From Metarhizium brunneum (Eukaryota; Ascomycota; Sordariomycetes; Hypocreales; Clavicipitaceae), in contig NC_089425.1 in NCBI RefSeq assembly GCF_013426205.1, forward strand, positions 682,001 through 746,000: a stretch of DNA of 64,000 nucleotides, read 5' to 3'. Each line of letters begins with the position of its first letter. Within the stretch, counting starts at the first letter, position 1. Positions 1-10,677 of this stretch are shown piece after piece. A program made the translations under genes and the position numbers. The notes beneath the pieces were generated by a model. That model searched no databases and was not told the origin of the DNA. It saw nothing but the letters and a program-made list of their open reading frames with translations.

Positions 1-159
1 GACGACCGGCATGCCGCGCTCTCTCCAGGTATAGGGACAGAGCAGACCCCGCGAGTGAGAGACCCGAAGATTGTAGAGGTATTTGGTGAGTTTGTGCTTT
101 GTAACGCCTCTCTGAACCTTGATCGCAAGCGCATTATTAACATATAATGGTTTAGCTAG

Positions 160-833
160 CGTGGGAGACGTGATTGATTTAACGTGTGACTCGTATGGAG
201 TAGCTGTGGCTCGAGCGAACCATTGTATCCCAGATGGCCAGGACTTTTTCTTCGAAATCAAGGTGCAGAAAGGCTGCAGAGATAAATACCAGTAAGTGAC
301 ATCACATGCCTATTCCTTTAGTCGCACTCTAACGAACCAAAAGAACGCTCGGTATCGGTCTTTGCAGTGATATCGCTCCTCTGAATAGTGAGCTCAGCTT
401 TGGACACCCGGCTGTCTCCTGTGGCTACTATGCTCGCAACGGGGAGGTGCGCGCAAGTGGTGTGCAGTCAACTGGATTTTTCAACCCGAGATGTTATGGT
501 GAAGGGGACATTGTTGGATGCGGAGTGGATGCGAAGAAAGGAACCATTTACTTCACCAAAGGTAGACAGCGACTAGGTACGGCTTCATAACCCCTCCCCC
601 CTCTCTGGACTGTGATCTAATCCCAGCTGAACGTGGCCGTAGAGGATGCTTTTCGCCACCCTCCCGGAAAGCTTTATCCGGCGGTCTTCGTCGACACTCG
701 TCAGACTGGGGTACGCATATCTCTGAAGAGAATGTCGACACGGTTCGATACAAGCGAAGTCGAAGCGGAAGCCGTAAATACCACCAGCCTCCCCATGGAG
801 AAGCAGTGCAAGAAAGTGACTTGGAAATATTAG
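160..833 (+). CDS. SPRY-domain protein (5'-partial)
   Basis: Three visible exons, about 160-291, 344-576 and 643-833, join in frame. Introns 292-343 (donor GTAAGT, branch CTAAC) and 577-642 are typical fungal introns. The joined product reads like a SPRY/B30.2 domain: FFFEIKV, then IGLCSD, FGHPAVSCGYYARNGEV, GDIVGCGVD, GTIYFTKG and LYPAVFVDT, the usual order of SPRY strands. SPRY domains are protein-interaction modules; no catalytic role is expected. A short basic tail ends in a TAG at 831-833. The 5' part is unresolved: an acceptor at 155 or 159 precedes the first visible exon, and further exons probably lie at 1-100 or outside the window. The family call is good; the N-terminal boundary is not known. 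Confidence 0.72.
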
Positions 834-1161
834 AGGTACAGCAATCCGCAGGGGTAAAATCGCAGGCCAAGAGTTATCATGAAACGATAACTGTCGGACT
901 CGAGGTCGTGTCGGGATTTCTCACGGGTATTTGGTACGCCATTTATCAGTGCGGAGACCGGTACACTGAAGACGTCGATTTTGAGAGATGTGAGGATCCA
1001 TCCAAGCCAAACCATGATCTTAAGCGACTGCCTCTGGGCTCGAAGAGAGATGGGAGCAACTGTAGACGATCTGATTGCAGAGGCCCCTGACTTGATATGA
1101 CATTGGCCCCGTAAATTGGCGGCATCTCTGATACATGTGTGCAGTAACAGTCCAACAAATG

Positions 1162-2168
1162 CTAGTACTTGATTTGTAACTGGTAAGCACTTGCCATAAT
1201 ATCCGCGGCGCGAGAGAATTTGTTTGTCCAACACCCCCGAATAATCTCACCGCCGAAAAGTCCCTCAACTTCGGGGAAAATGCCATCAGCAATGCGGCCA
1301 TCTACATATGCATCGTATTCCTCCATTTCTTCCACGGAAGTAAATTGGCCAGTGGTTGCACGAAACGGCCACCGACCCGTAATGATGGTATACAGGACAG
1401 ATCCAAGGGCGAAAATATCAACGGTATAGGTCGCTTCCCAGGCATCGTTCGGGTTAAAAAAGCCAGAGTTGGGAAGTTTTCCGCCGGAAAGCTGGAGGTC
1501 CTCGCAGGTTGATCCGCCAAAGTCGCAGAGGCACAAGTCGAGTGATAAGGGCAATGTGCCATAGACGAGGAAGTTTTCAGGTCTAAGATCGCTGTGTATC
1601 ACACCCTTGCTGTGGATAAACACGATAGAATCAATCGCCTGAATAAACCATCGATGGCGAAGGCTGGGTGCAATTTCGTTGCCATGCTGATGCAAGAAAG
1701 ACTGGAGATTTCCGTGACTGGCCTCCGCAAAGAGCAGCCCAGTCAGGAATTCGGTTCGTGAGCCTAGAAGTCTAGTACCATGGGGTCAATAAAACAAAAA
1801 CAAGCCGTGTGGAAATGAGCAACAGACCTGACAATCCTCGGATGTTTACCGAGCCTGCTAAGGATCTGCTCTTCGATGCTAAAGTATTGATCCACATTGT
1901 CTCGCTTTCGCAAAATATCATCTTCGCCTACCTTGACAGGGGCTTTCAGAATGATGCCTGGATGGAGACGGAAAAAGAGGGCAGTCGAGCCCGGGAAAGA
2001 TGCGGCGGGTAGCGTGACCAGCTCGGTCGAGTTTGCATTCGGGTGTGATACGTTGAGGCGGAGGGCATAGAGAGTCAAGGAATATAGTTTGAGGCAAAGG
2101 CCAGTGACAAGTTGCCGCCATGTTTTCCAGAAAGATGGTTGTTTTGAAATTAATGAGCGTAGCATCAT
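1162..2168 (-). CDS. Protein kinase-like protein
   Basis: Two exons, complement 1828-2168 and 1162-1771, with a 56-bp intron (1772-1827); the splice gives a 316-aa protein. Kinase motifs in order: a candidate beta3 lysine in IILKAP, a Glu in IEEQIL, a hinge-like stretch LLFAEASHGNLQSFL, a catalytic loop HSDLRPENFLV (HRD changed to HSD, catalytic Asp and Asn kept), DFG in CDFGGS and a C-lobe DIFALGSVLYTIITG. No clear Gly-rich loop is seen and the N-terminus is short with a hydrophobic stretch, so it is a small divergent kinase of the kind expanded in filamentous fungi. It is tail-oriented toward the SPRY gene, and its start lies close to the broken NTase-like gene on the same strand. Substrate unknown. 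Confidence 0.82.
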
Positions 2169-2204
2169 GGATTACAATGGTACGAAGAGATGGCGACGTG
2201 TGAA

Positions 2205-3022
2205 TTATGGGATGAAAGGAGGTGTAATTTGAAGGGTCACGTGATTAAATTGCTGACGTTGACAGGTGCCAAAGCAGATTCCCTTGATAGAGACGGTGTT
2301 TGTTACACGGAAAAGGCCCAACAGATCGTGAAGCCCAACAAAGGGGCTTCGCCGATATAGGACTTGTTAGTTACACAGCTAGAACACGTGCCCGGGCAAG
2401 GACCCTAGGCCCGGGCGTTCCTTTCATGTATATAAGGCGGTTACCCTTCTCTTCCTTTCTCGTAGCGACTCAAGGCCTTAGAGATCCTTCGAGATTATTA
2501 TTGAATTGAGCCCCTTTTGCTCCAAGCCTTATATTGAACCCTTGTCACAGTGTTGCACGGGACATTGACCATAGAGTACCGGGATCCTAAAAATCAGACA
2601 GTTATCTCAGTTGATGAACAACAACAGGAAAGCTGGAATGGTGCTGAAATGTGCTCACCTGGGAATTTCTCGCAAAATATTTCCACCAGCACCGCATTGC
2701 TTCTGTCAATGCGGTCAGACCAGAAAATGGCAACATAGTCCTGTCGGCCCTGCAGGATGACTTGGAAGCCCTCCTTGTTGTCTAGAAACCGGATGATTTG
2801 GTCTTTAGATACAGATGCTATACAATCAACATGCTTACTCTCTCAAGGACCCCTGAAAGTGGCTACCGCATAGCCACCGAAAATGCCGAAGGTCACCTGC
2901 TCTCGGCTCAACATGCGGTGAAGCGCAATGGCAGCGTCGTTTAGGCGTTCTTGGATCATGGTTCCCAATTGAAAATGAAGTGCAAGCCTCGGGCGAGATG
3001 AGGGCCCTGTTGGACTTGACAT
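2205..3022 (-). pseudogene. NTase-fold-like gene, broken by a stop and a solo LTR
   Basis: On the minus strand the reading from MSSPTGP (3022) contains IFGGYAVATFRGP, the GG-containing start of a nucleotidyltransferase-like fold, then meets TGA at 2845-2843. Reading continues in the same frame with ESKHVDCIASVSKDQ and VAIFWSD, so the TGA probably replaced CGA (Arg). An intron at 2587-2658 (GTGAGC...TTTTTAG) joins FCEKFP to GSRYSMVNVPC. At that point a solo LTR (2301-2549) interrupts the exon. Taking out the LTR and one 5-bp duplication restores an open frame as far as a TAA at 2205-2207. The gene therefore has two independent lesions. The C-terminal limit after the LTR is inferred only from the open frame. 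Confidence 0.7.
2301..2549 (+). mobile_element. Solo LTR with 5-bp target duplication
   Basis: Begins TGTTACACGG and ends CCTTGTCACA (TG...CA termini). It is flanked by perfect 5-bp repeats GTGTT at 2296-2300 and 2550-2554, as expected for LTR-retroelement integration. A TATA-like TGTATATAAGG at about 2427 fits an LTR promoter. No gag, pol, primer-binding site or second LTR is nearby, so this is a solo LTR left by recombination. It lies inside an exon of the NTase-like pseudogene. Related copies occur at 6549, 22808 (inverted), 27134, 27797 and 38359. Confidence 0.85.
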
Positions 3023-3370
3023 GACCTGTATATTATAAGGCCAGCAAACGGATCGCCCATCCCGCCCCTTGGCTCTATAATATGCCTGTTTTAGGTGCGG
3101 GACAGATGGTGCAGCATGCCAGCGGCGCTCACGCTCTGCAGACATGTTACTTCAGGCCCATTTGGGTCCCGACGATTGGAAAGGAGGAGTCCGAAATACG
3201 AACATGTTTATCCAATCAAATTGACAGGTTATTTCATGGGATAACCATAACCAAGGCCAACCGTCTCAAAAGTTCCCTGCTGCCTAGAATGCCTCCAGGA
3301 TGTAATCTGCTGGAGACTCGAAGCAGGCGCGAATCCCGCGTGCCGTGCGACAACCATTCGGGACCATGAC

Positions 3371-4123
3371 TCATTCAAACGCAGGGATTAGTCGTATCTT
3401 CTCGGCCTCCTCTTGGTCGGAAACAAAACAGGTGATTTTGTTGTCCGTGTAGTAATCTATCCTCGACTTCTTGCTCCTGATCTGGCTCTTGACTAGATCC
3501 AGAAGAGCAGCATCGGAGCCTCCAAGGTGTCTTTCAACCCAAGCTTCATCTATGTCCATGCCATCAACGAGCTGCTCGACTGCTATCATGGCTACGTCAT
3601 CCTTGGTATCCAAAAATCTCCTTGCCAGGCCCTTGAGAAGAGGTGCTAGGCGAGGTAAATGCAGGTTGGTAATATCCTCCCGATTCAGCTGCATCTCTTT
3701 GCTGAAGTAAGTATCCCCTTCATTCATGGGCGATATGAGGATGTTCTCGATAGAGTCAAAGCCGAAGAAGGCGGCAGTAAATATGACTATAGTCTGCGGC
3801 GGGCACCAGCCCGTGGTCCGTACCCGTGGGACATTACGCTTATACTCTGTGAAGTTGTTGAAGTCACCGTCCAGCTCACAATAACTGAAGAGACCCGTGG
3901 AGCATAGAAGGTTGAGTGCTACCCGAGAGCTGGACTTGGGCACACATATCTCCAGATCCTGATTGTCGTCAGCGATAGAAGAACGCGTCGAACAAACGGG
4001 ACGACTAACATGACAAACGCGGGGAACGTTGTAATAGTTCAGTGCAAGCTCACCCACAATGCACATTGAAATGCCATGACGTTCCAGAATAACGGCAGCG
4101 ACTTTGATTGGCGTCAAGTCCAT
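3371..4123 (-). CDS. NTase-fold-like protein
   Basis: Two exons, complement 4010-4123 and 3371-3958. The 51-bp intron 3959-4009 is a multiple of three, so an unspliced frame also exists. Splicing gives VGELALNYYNVPRVCHDLEICVP, which has the layout of a minimal NTase fold (small-residue turn, about 12 residues, then D-x-E); the unspliced form inserts unrelated residues there. Product about 233 aa from MDLTPIK; an upstream in-frame ATG at 4183 would add 20 residues. The remainder is mostly helical and acidic with no other domain recognised. It is divergent from the MPE gene across about 240 bp and follows the broken NTase-like paralogue. Biochemical activity is unproven; the family is inferred from the motif alone. 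Confidence 0.7.
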   Translation of the reverse strand: MDLTPIKVAAVILERHGISMCIVGELALNYYNVPRVCHVSRPVCSTRSSIADDNQDLEICVPKSSSRVALNLLCSTGLFSYCELDGDFNNFTEYKRNVPRVRTTGWCPPQTIVIFTAAFFGFDSIENILISPMNEGDTYFSKEMQLNREDITNLHLPRLAPLLKGLARRFLDTKDDVAMIAVEQLVDGMDIDEAWVERHLGGSDAALLDLVKSQIRSKKSRIDYYTDNKITCFVSDQEEAEKIRLIPAFE

Positions 4124-4359
4124 CGCGACAAGGTGCGATGCAGATGTTTTGGAGGGAAGCGCTTTGCAGCCCCATCCTGGCAACTGGTGTGGCTACATAA
4201 GCTTGATCAGACCAGACCCCACTTATTGTTAAGCCCCCGGCCAATAGCCTGCCACCTTAAGCCCCCGGCGGCCAGATCAAGTTGACCATTGAGTTGACCT
4301 CTTCCGACATCAATTGATGGAGTCTTCTCCCCCCAGGTGCCATCTCCCAGCGCACTACC

Positions 4360-5208
4360 ATGAAAACATTTTTGAGTACTATTCTCAAACACCAAGGCCG
4401 CACATTGCGTCGTCGAGTCCAACTTCTCTCGGACCTGCATCTTGAGATCGGCCAACAGTACTTGTCCTACACATTCCCTGCATCTGCCCCATTTCTGCTC
4501 TTAGGAGGAGACATCGGACGGCTCATCGACTACGATAGGTACTTGAAATTTCTCGAAACACAGGTGTCCCGGTATAAAAAGGTTTTTCTAGTGTTAGGAA
4601 ACCACGAGTTCTATGGTCTAGACTATCACGCAGGGCTCAAAGAAGCGCGGCGTCTTGTGGAGGAACCGTCTCTTGCCGATGCCGTTATTCTCCTGGATAA
4701 GACCCGATGGGACGACCCAAACTCGGCACTGACCATCATCGGCTGCACGCTCTGGTCCGCCATTCCAGAGGAAGTCTCTGCTATTATTGAGTCCAAGATC
4801 AACGACTTTAAAAAGATTGACGGGTGGACTGCTCAGACACACAACGAAATCCACGCTAGGGAGGCCGCATGGCTGCGCGAGCAAGTTGCTCAGGCAGCCA
4901 CAGAGCAGAGCGCCGAAAGGCAGCTTCTAGTAGCGACGCACCACGCGCCTTGCGTGGAAGGCACTTCTGCGCCCCGAGATACAAATAACCCCTGGACGCC
5001 CGCCTTCGCGACCGATCTCCTGCGTCAGGAGGGCTGGGCTGGCATTCATACCTGGGCATTTGGCCATACACATTACTCGACAGAGTTGGTGCGGAACGGC
5101 GTCAGACTGGTGGCCAACCAGCGGGGATACGTACTGCCGGGTAGTACGGCACAAAAGGTGTCTGGGAAATCTCACAACTTTGATCCGGGAATGACTATCG
5201 AGTTATAG
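4360..5208 (+). CDS. Calcineurin-like metallophosphoesterase
   Basis: Intronless, 282 aa. All metallophosphoesterase blocks are present in order: D-x-H in LLSDLHLE, GGDIG, GNHEFY, a histidine in ATHHAP and GHTH in WAFGHTHY, giving a complete dimetal site for phosphoester hydrolysis. The C-terminus has LVANQRGY, also found in the second MPE of this window (31642-32448). No signal peptide is evident; the basic N-terminus (KHQGRTLRRR) could be targeting or an over-long start. It is transcribed away from the NTase-like gene and shares an intergenic promoter region with it. Substrate cannot be told from sequence. Confidence 0.92.
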   Translation: MKTFLSTILKHQGRTLRRRVQLLSDLHLEIGQQYLSYTFPASAPFLLLGGDIGRLIDYDRYLKFLETQVSRYKKVFLVLGNHEFYGLDYHAGLKEARRLVEEPSLADAVILLDKTRWDDPNSALTIIGCTLWSAIPEEVSAIIESKINDFKKIDGWTAQTHNEIHAREAAWLREQVAQAATEQSAERQLLVATHHAPCVEGTSAPRDTNNPWTPAFATDLLRQEGWAGIHTWAFGHTHYSTELVRNGVRLVANQRGYVLPGSTAQKVSGKSHNFDPGMTIEL

Positions 5209-6543
5209 CTTGATGTATGCCCAGGGTCTCAATCTAGGCGGGCATGAATGTCATAAATATTTCATGATGTCTCAACTATCAACGAGATGATTCGGAGCAG
5301 TTGTACAACCTTGTGGGTTGTTGACATGACGTTTTTTTCGGTGGCCGAGTTTGCTGGGGGTTCAAATGCTGGGCCGAGGAGACCTAACTTTCCTGACGAG
5401 CCCAATCGAAGCATGACAGAAATGACGAGACTAAGAGCTGGCAGTTCGGAGTTATGGAATGCTTGGCCAATTGTAGAATTAGACTTCTCCGTTGAGCAGA
5501 TAATAATGGACAAATTGAGAGGAGAAGTCAAGGAAGACAAAGTCCTGAATATATTCAGTCGCTAATTCTTTCCCTCGCCTATTTTCAGGTACAGTTGCAA
5601 ATGCTTTCTAGTATTTGCCGAGTTTCGTGTTACATAGTATCCAGTTGATGAGAAAATGCGCGAACGTCGGCCGTCATCGTGGCTATGTTGATACACTGCA
5701 AACCATTGTGGCAACGCTGCTCCAAGAGAGGTAATGCCCGAGCCTCGTATTGAGAAATTAATCCTGTTGAGATTACTTGAGTCAGTTCTTTGCATACGGT
5801 TGGATATATTTTCATCGCAGCAGCCATAAATCTGGAGGCTAGGACAAATAATGGCTGATCTCGATTAGCGTACATGTACCGCCGAGATTGTTCACCAAAA
5901 GTTTGAGTCTATCCTACCATCGTTGCAAAATTTATTGCATCCCGCTTTAGTCTCTAATTCCTTTTCTCTCAAAACCAAATACACTTGCTAAGGCACAATA
6001 CTATAAGCGCTGCGTAGATGCGCAACATCTTACAGCCCATGTACCTCTGACCCTTTAGCATCCCGCTTCCTCCTGGTGTATCCTCATTCATTGTGTAACG
6101 AACAGATTTCAGCGTCGGATTCAGGCTGTATCTGTCATTGGTCCCCATTGGCATGAGTTATGGATAAGAGAACAGTTATAGGTAGCAGTGTCACTTCCAG
6201 GGACGTGGAACAACCACAGCAAGGGCCAAAGACAGACAGGAAGACCAGACGAAGTCTTAGTATTAGTAATGGACTTGAGCAGTTTTTCGATATCAGGGAG
6301 TAAAAACCTTGGGCATAGGAACGAGAAACGATTACTGTCGCTGTATTAATTTAGCAGCATCTAGCAACATGACGCCTTTGTAATCAGGATAACACGAGCT
6401 TGGCGTATATCGGAAGAATTTACCGGAGCCTTTTGAGGTCTTCAAATAAGAAAAATAACTTGATTAATTTTAATTTATATTGTGTTGCGGCAATTCGTCG
6501 TCTTGTTGCTACCTGTTTTCTGTCTTTGGCGCGGCCGCACTCA
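5209..6543. other. Intergenic, no gene recognised
   Basis: Only short ORFs on both strands (longest about 92 codons, 5287-5565), with no motif, splice-compatible continuation or domain that I recognise. Moderately AT-rich toward 6300-6500. Confidence 0.5.
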
Positions 6544-6548
6544 TCCAG

Positions 6549-6745
6549 TGTTACACGGAAATCGCCCTGTTACACAAGGGCTACAGTCACGGGATTAAGG
6601 CAGAAGGTCCTCACCGACTTCTTGTATAAATAGACGTCTTTGGTCCCTCAAGGCCTTAAGGAAAACCAAGGACCTTTAATACCAAAGACTGTTATCAGAT
6701 GAATTGAATAAATTGCTCCAAGCCCTCTACTGAGCCCTTGTCACA
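6549..6745 (+). mobile_element. Solo LTR with 5-bp target duplication
   Basis: Starts TGTTACACGG and ends GCCCTTGTCACA, as in the 2301 copy, and is flanked by perfect TCCAG repeats (6544-6548 and 6746-6750). TATA-like TTGTATAAATAG at about 6622. The copy is 197 bp, shorter than the 249-bp copy, and differs mainly in the 5' half. It contains an internal palindromic stretch (TCCCTCAAGGCCTTAAGGAAAA). Confidence 0.83.
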
Positions 6746-7520
6746 TCCAGCATAGTGACTCAAGAGATGTTTGCCATTTACACTTCAGCAATTACGCCAT
6801 ATTAGGCTCCTTGAATGATGAAAAAACACTGGATGCACGTCAATAAGACAGTAACGAATGAACATGGCCTAATAATGCCTAGGCCTCTAGGTAATAAAGT
6901 GCTTTAACGGGCGCATATTGGCCCTTCATTTCAAGCGTAGTCCAGCGTTCGCAACACATGTTATGGACAGATCAATCAGTCCTTGGACGACTTGTATACA
7001 TCGTCCATGTTTTACAGGGGATAAAACGCACACTATCAGTCAGTTTTCGGCGAGAGCCTGTAGAGAGGATAACTCGCATATTGGCTTTCGCTCCTTGGTG
7101 CTTACCAGCCCCCGACTGCGGTAAAGCACAGTGCCTGCACAAGGAGAAACGATCTGAAATCACCGATTACAATCCACATTAAATCTGCCAGTTGACATCC
7201 ATGTATATCTTTCTCCGCGCTAGCTACAGTTTTTGTCAATGAGAACAATATGGCGGCTTGGACTAGTCGGATCAATTGATAGGAGTCCAGACTCCTGGCG
7301 CAGTAGCCATGGCTGACTAGACGCACAAATGGCAGAGTTTTGACTGGTCGGGAAATTCGAGAGAAGCCATTGAGCACGGTGGCGTCAGCAATTCATCTGC
7401 CGATTGGAGCTTGTCGGAAATATTTGAATGCGTTGACCACCCCAACCCCTCCCGAAACCTTGCGAAACCTCAATCCATCCTTTCGTGTGCCTGTCAACAT
7501 CAACACCCGCCAACATCGCA
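6746..7520. promoter_or_regulatory. Intergenic / upstream region of methyltransferase
   Basis: No gene recognised. The part near 7436-7520 is C-rich (CACCCCAACCCCTCCC), as often seen just upstream of fungal starts; the methyltransferase ATG is at 7521. Role inferred from position only. Confidence 0.3.
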
Positions 7521-8850
7521 ATGAACAAAAAAGATGATTTGCAGTCATCTGCGGCAACTTCAAGCGCCGACCGCACTGACCAAATTGCAGCCGTAAGACC
7601 CAAACCCGCAGGCCACAGATGCCTTCAACTTACCCGGTCTGAGCCTCTACATAGGATCCCAGTTTCCAGGACGATGGTGATTCAGCTCTGGGTGATGACA
7701 TGTACGCCCTTTTCTCCATCTAAGAAACTATTTTCGGAATTGTAACTCTTGACCCGCGTTGTAGTGCCCCTTCCACATCCTCCATCGCGTCGACCATTCT
7801 CGAGTATCGCAAGCTCCATGGACGGACGTACCATAACTACAAGGACGTCGAGTATTGGTATTGACTAATCCCTACCCACCTTGCACAGTAAGAAACCACA
7901 GCAGAAGCGTCTGACAAGCAGCACAGGGGCCCAAATGACGAGCAGCAGAACGACGGTCTCGATCTAAAGTACGTTCCGGTTCTGGGGGGATTTTGATCCT
8001 GGTGCTGAAAAAGACAACATGGTAACACATGGCCAGCCACCACAAGTTATATCTCGCCTTTGACAACAAACTGTTCTTTGCGCCACTGCGCAACCCGCAA
8101 AAGGTTCTAGACGTAGGCACAGGAACAGGCATTTGGGCCACGTACGAAAACCTCGTTTGTCACGATAGCCGTATATTTACACCGACGCGCGATACTAACC
8201 TCGTACTCAGTGATTTCGCAACCGAGTTCCCCGAAGCCGAGGTAATCGGGACTGATCTCTCGCCGACGCTGCCTAACTGGGTGCCGCCAAACTGCGTCTT
8301 TGAACTGGACGATGCATCGCAGGAGTGGACATTCCCAGACAACACCTTCGATTACATACATATCCGCTTCATGGCAGGATGCTTCAAAGACTGGACAAGG
8401 TTGTACAGTGAATGCTTTCGGTGTCTCAAGCCAGGCGGCTGGCTGGAGCACCAAGAATGCGGATTCCGAGTCGTATCAGACGACGGGTCCCTGCCGCCTG
8501 ATAACGCCTTCAACGAGGCGGCAGATCTATTTGCCGAGACGGGCAGGAGGTCAGGCCACACTACTGAAGTAATCGACGACGACAATTGGATCAGGTGGAT
8601 GGAGGACGCTGGGTTCCGCGATGTGCAGAAAAAGGCTATCAAGACGCCCATGGGTGAGTGGCCGGCGGATAAAAAGTGGAAGGAGGTAGGGCTGTTCAAT
8701 AGAATAACTACCGAGACGGCGCTGGAAGGCTACTTTCTGTACAAGTTGACCCGGGTCATGGATTGGGAGTATGCCGAGGTGCAGTCGTGGCTGGCAAGAG
8801 TCCGTGAGGCGTTGAGGAATAAGGCTTACCATGGCTATTCTACGTGGTGA
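7521..8850 (+). CDS. LaeA-like SAM-dependent methyltransferase
   Basis: Six exons join cleanly: 7521-7592, 7670-7701, 7765-7857, 7927-7968, 8037-8141 and 8211-8850 (327 aa). Spliced landmarks: a variable acidic N-terminus, ILEYRKLHGRTYHNY, EYWGPNDEQQ, LYLAFDNKLFFAPL, SAM motif I VLDVGTGTGIWA followed by TDFATEFP, VIGTDLSP, FDYIHIRFM and LKPGGWLEHQE. This is the fungal LaeA/UMTA-type class I methyltransferase layout. Members include regulators of secondary metabolism and biosynthetic N/O-methyltransferases; which applies here is unknown. The last exon can end at TGA 8848-8850, or use a further 48-bp intron (8848-8895) and end at TAG 8906-8908; the ends differ by three residues. No lesions seen, so it appears intact. 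Confidence 0.85.
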
Positions 8851-8908
8851 GTGCGTTTGCCAAAGTGCCACGTTGGAATCCATCGCTAACAACAGGGAAG
8901 GGGTATAG

Positions 8909-10677
8909 CCTGGGTTCAGAAGCCAAAGGCGTGACAGATGATGACAGATCGGGGGGCGTGGCAGGATGCGCGCGGTGAGAGGCACGCGGCGGTTTCGGTG
9001 AAGAAATCTGGTTTGTGTACTCTGTACATGATGTATGGTTACCCGTTTCTGACCGGGGAGAACGCCTGGAAGGATTATTAGACTCTGTAAATCCGATCTC
9101 GTTTCGGTTCACTGAGCATCCACGCCAACACATCCTCGTGATAGTCGGGCCGGATCAATGCGTGTCAGTCATGAGGGATTCCACATTCCTGTCATGTATA
9201 GTAGAGAAAGTAATTTTTATATAAAAAGTAAATTTTAGTTACTTCCCAGGTGCGTCACATGCCAGCAAGTCAATATTATGAAAGCCCAATAAAAGAGAGC
9301 CTTTTGCATTCGCATTATAGTACAGGGAAAACCCTAGGAATACACCATTCTTTGGACATAGGGGCAAAAGCCTGTACAAAGGCGTCCTGGAAAATCCGCC
9401 ATTCGCGACTTTCATGGTCACTCCTTTGGCCTCCTGTGAGGACCTGTCCCTTCTCGAACGTGCATTCAGGCATTTAATTGCATTTTATGGAATAAGACTT
9501 GATAGGAGAACTAGATCCAGTCACTGTGTGAGTGTTGTGGAGGTACGTCCGATAAGGATGGTGGCAATCCGGACTCCTGCGCGATATTAAAATAAAGTCG
9601 ATCCCAGTGTGAAGCAGGGTACCTACTCGTAAAGCGTGCAATAATCCGAGTAAACTCGAATCGAGCTGACTTTTCCCTTGCTATCAATCTTTGTTAAAGG
9701 GCATCATCACTTTGCGAGAGCTTGCTAAGCTTACACGAGATCATTCAAAGCCACACACGTGCCAAGAGGCCAGATCACTTGGGTATTCTGGCCGCTATAG
9801 ACGACTGCCTGCGCTGCGTGAGCCCACTGACGCTCTGTGTATTCTCTTGGGGATGGGGTCATGGCCTACTGCTGGGCGTGGGATGAATTCAGTGCCGTCA
9901 AGTCATATTCAGTATCGTCGATCTTGTATTGAGCGCTGTCAATGTCATATTAACCACCATAGTATTGGGCGATGGCGCCTGTAGCGGCACTTGCAAAAAC
10001 AAACAAGTTTGAGAGACGCATTGTTTTTATTTAATAGCTTGAGATGTGTAAGATCAATGGAATTAGAATTAGTCGTGCGGGTTGTGCAGGATTTTGGAAG
10101 GTAATCTTGGGAGATAAAGTAAATATTTATATCTTATTACTTCTTTTAATTTTCAGAGCTAAATAGATTTATTACCGACATGTTTATTACTAGATCCGGC
10201 GAAGCTACCTACGCTAATTAGAATGTTCTAGTCTGATCTAAAAGCGCCAACGCAAATCTAATATACAATAATTTAAAATTTACTTATCAAATACTCGGAG
10301 TTATAGGAGGAGGTAAATATATTGGCTTTTATACGTTTGCGGGGGAAACTTAAATATAGGTAACTAAAGATGTTGGCTTTCAATCCCGTTATATTTAACC
10401 TAAATAGCCCCTTTTTTACTATATTTACATTTTATTATGAAGTTTATAATTATTAGCTTAAAACTTACCTTTAAAAGTTTCGTTTAAAATACAAAATCAG
10501 ACCCTAAAATAGAATAGCTACACCCTAAACTTTCTATATTAAGTAGCCTAATTTTTATAATTTTATAAGTGCTTCTATTATTTATATTTCTTTTTCCTGC
10601 TAGTTTTATTATATTTATCCTTCATCTTATAATATATTAACTTATAATAGGAAATTACACAGTATACGACTTTCAAA
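8909..10677. other. Intergenic, becoming AT-rich
   Basis: No gene recognised. A dispersed repeat lies at 9296-9390 (see separate entry). From about 10010 to 10677 the sequence is strongly AT-rich with many TA-rich words, the look of a RIP-degraded repeat, and abuts the GGT relic. Confidence 0.5.
9296..9390 (+). repeat. Dispersed repeat, copy 1
   Basis: Contains TTTTGCATTCGCATTAT and then GTACAGGGAAAACCC, followed by a weaker match up to the GCGTCCTGGAA word. The same words in the same order occur at 38565-38655. The two copies differ mainly by small indels and transitions. Origin unknown; possibly a fragment of a decayed transposon. Confidence 0.6.
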
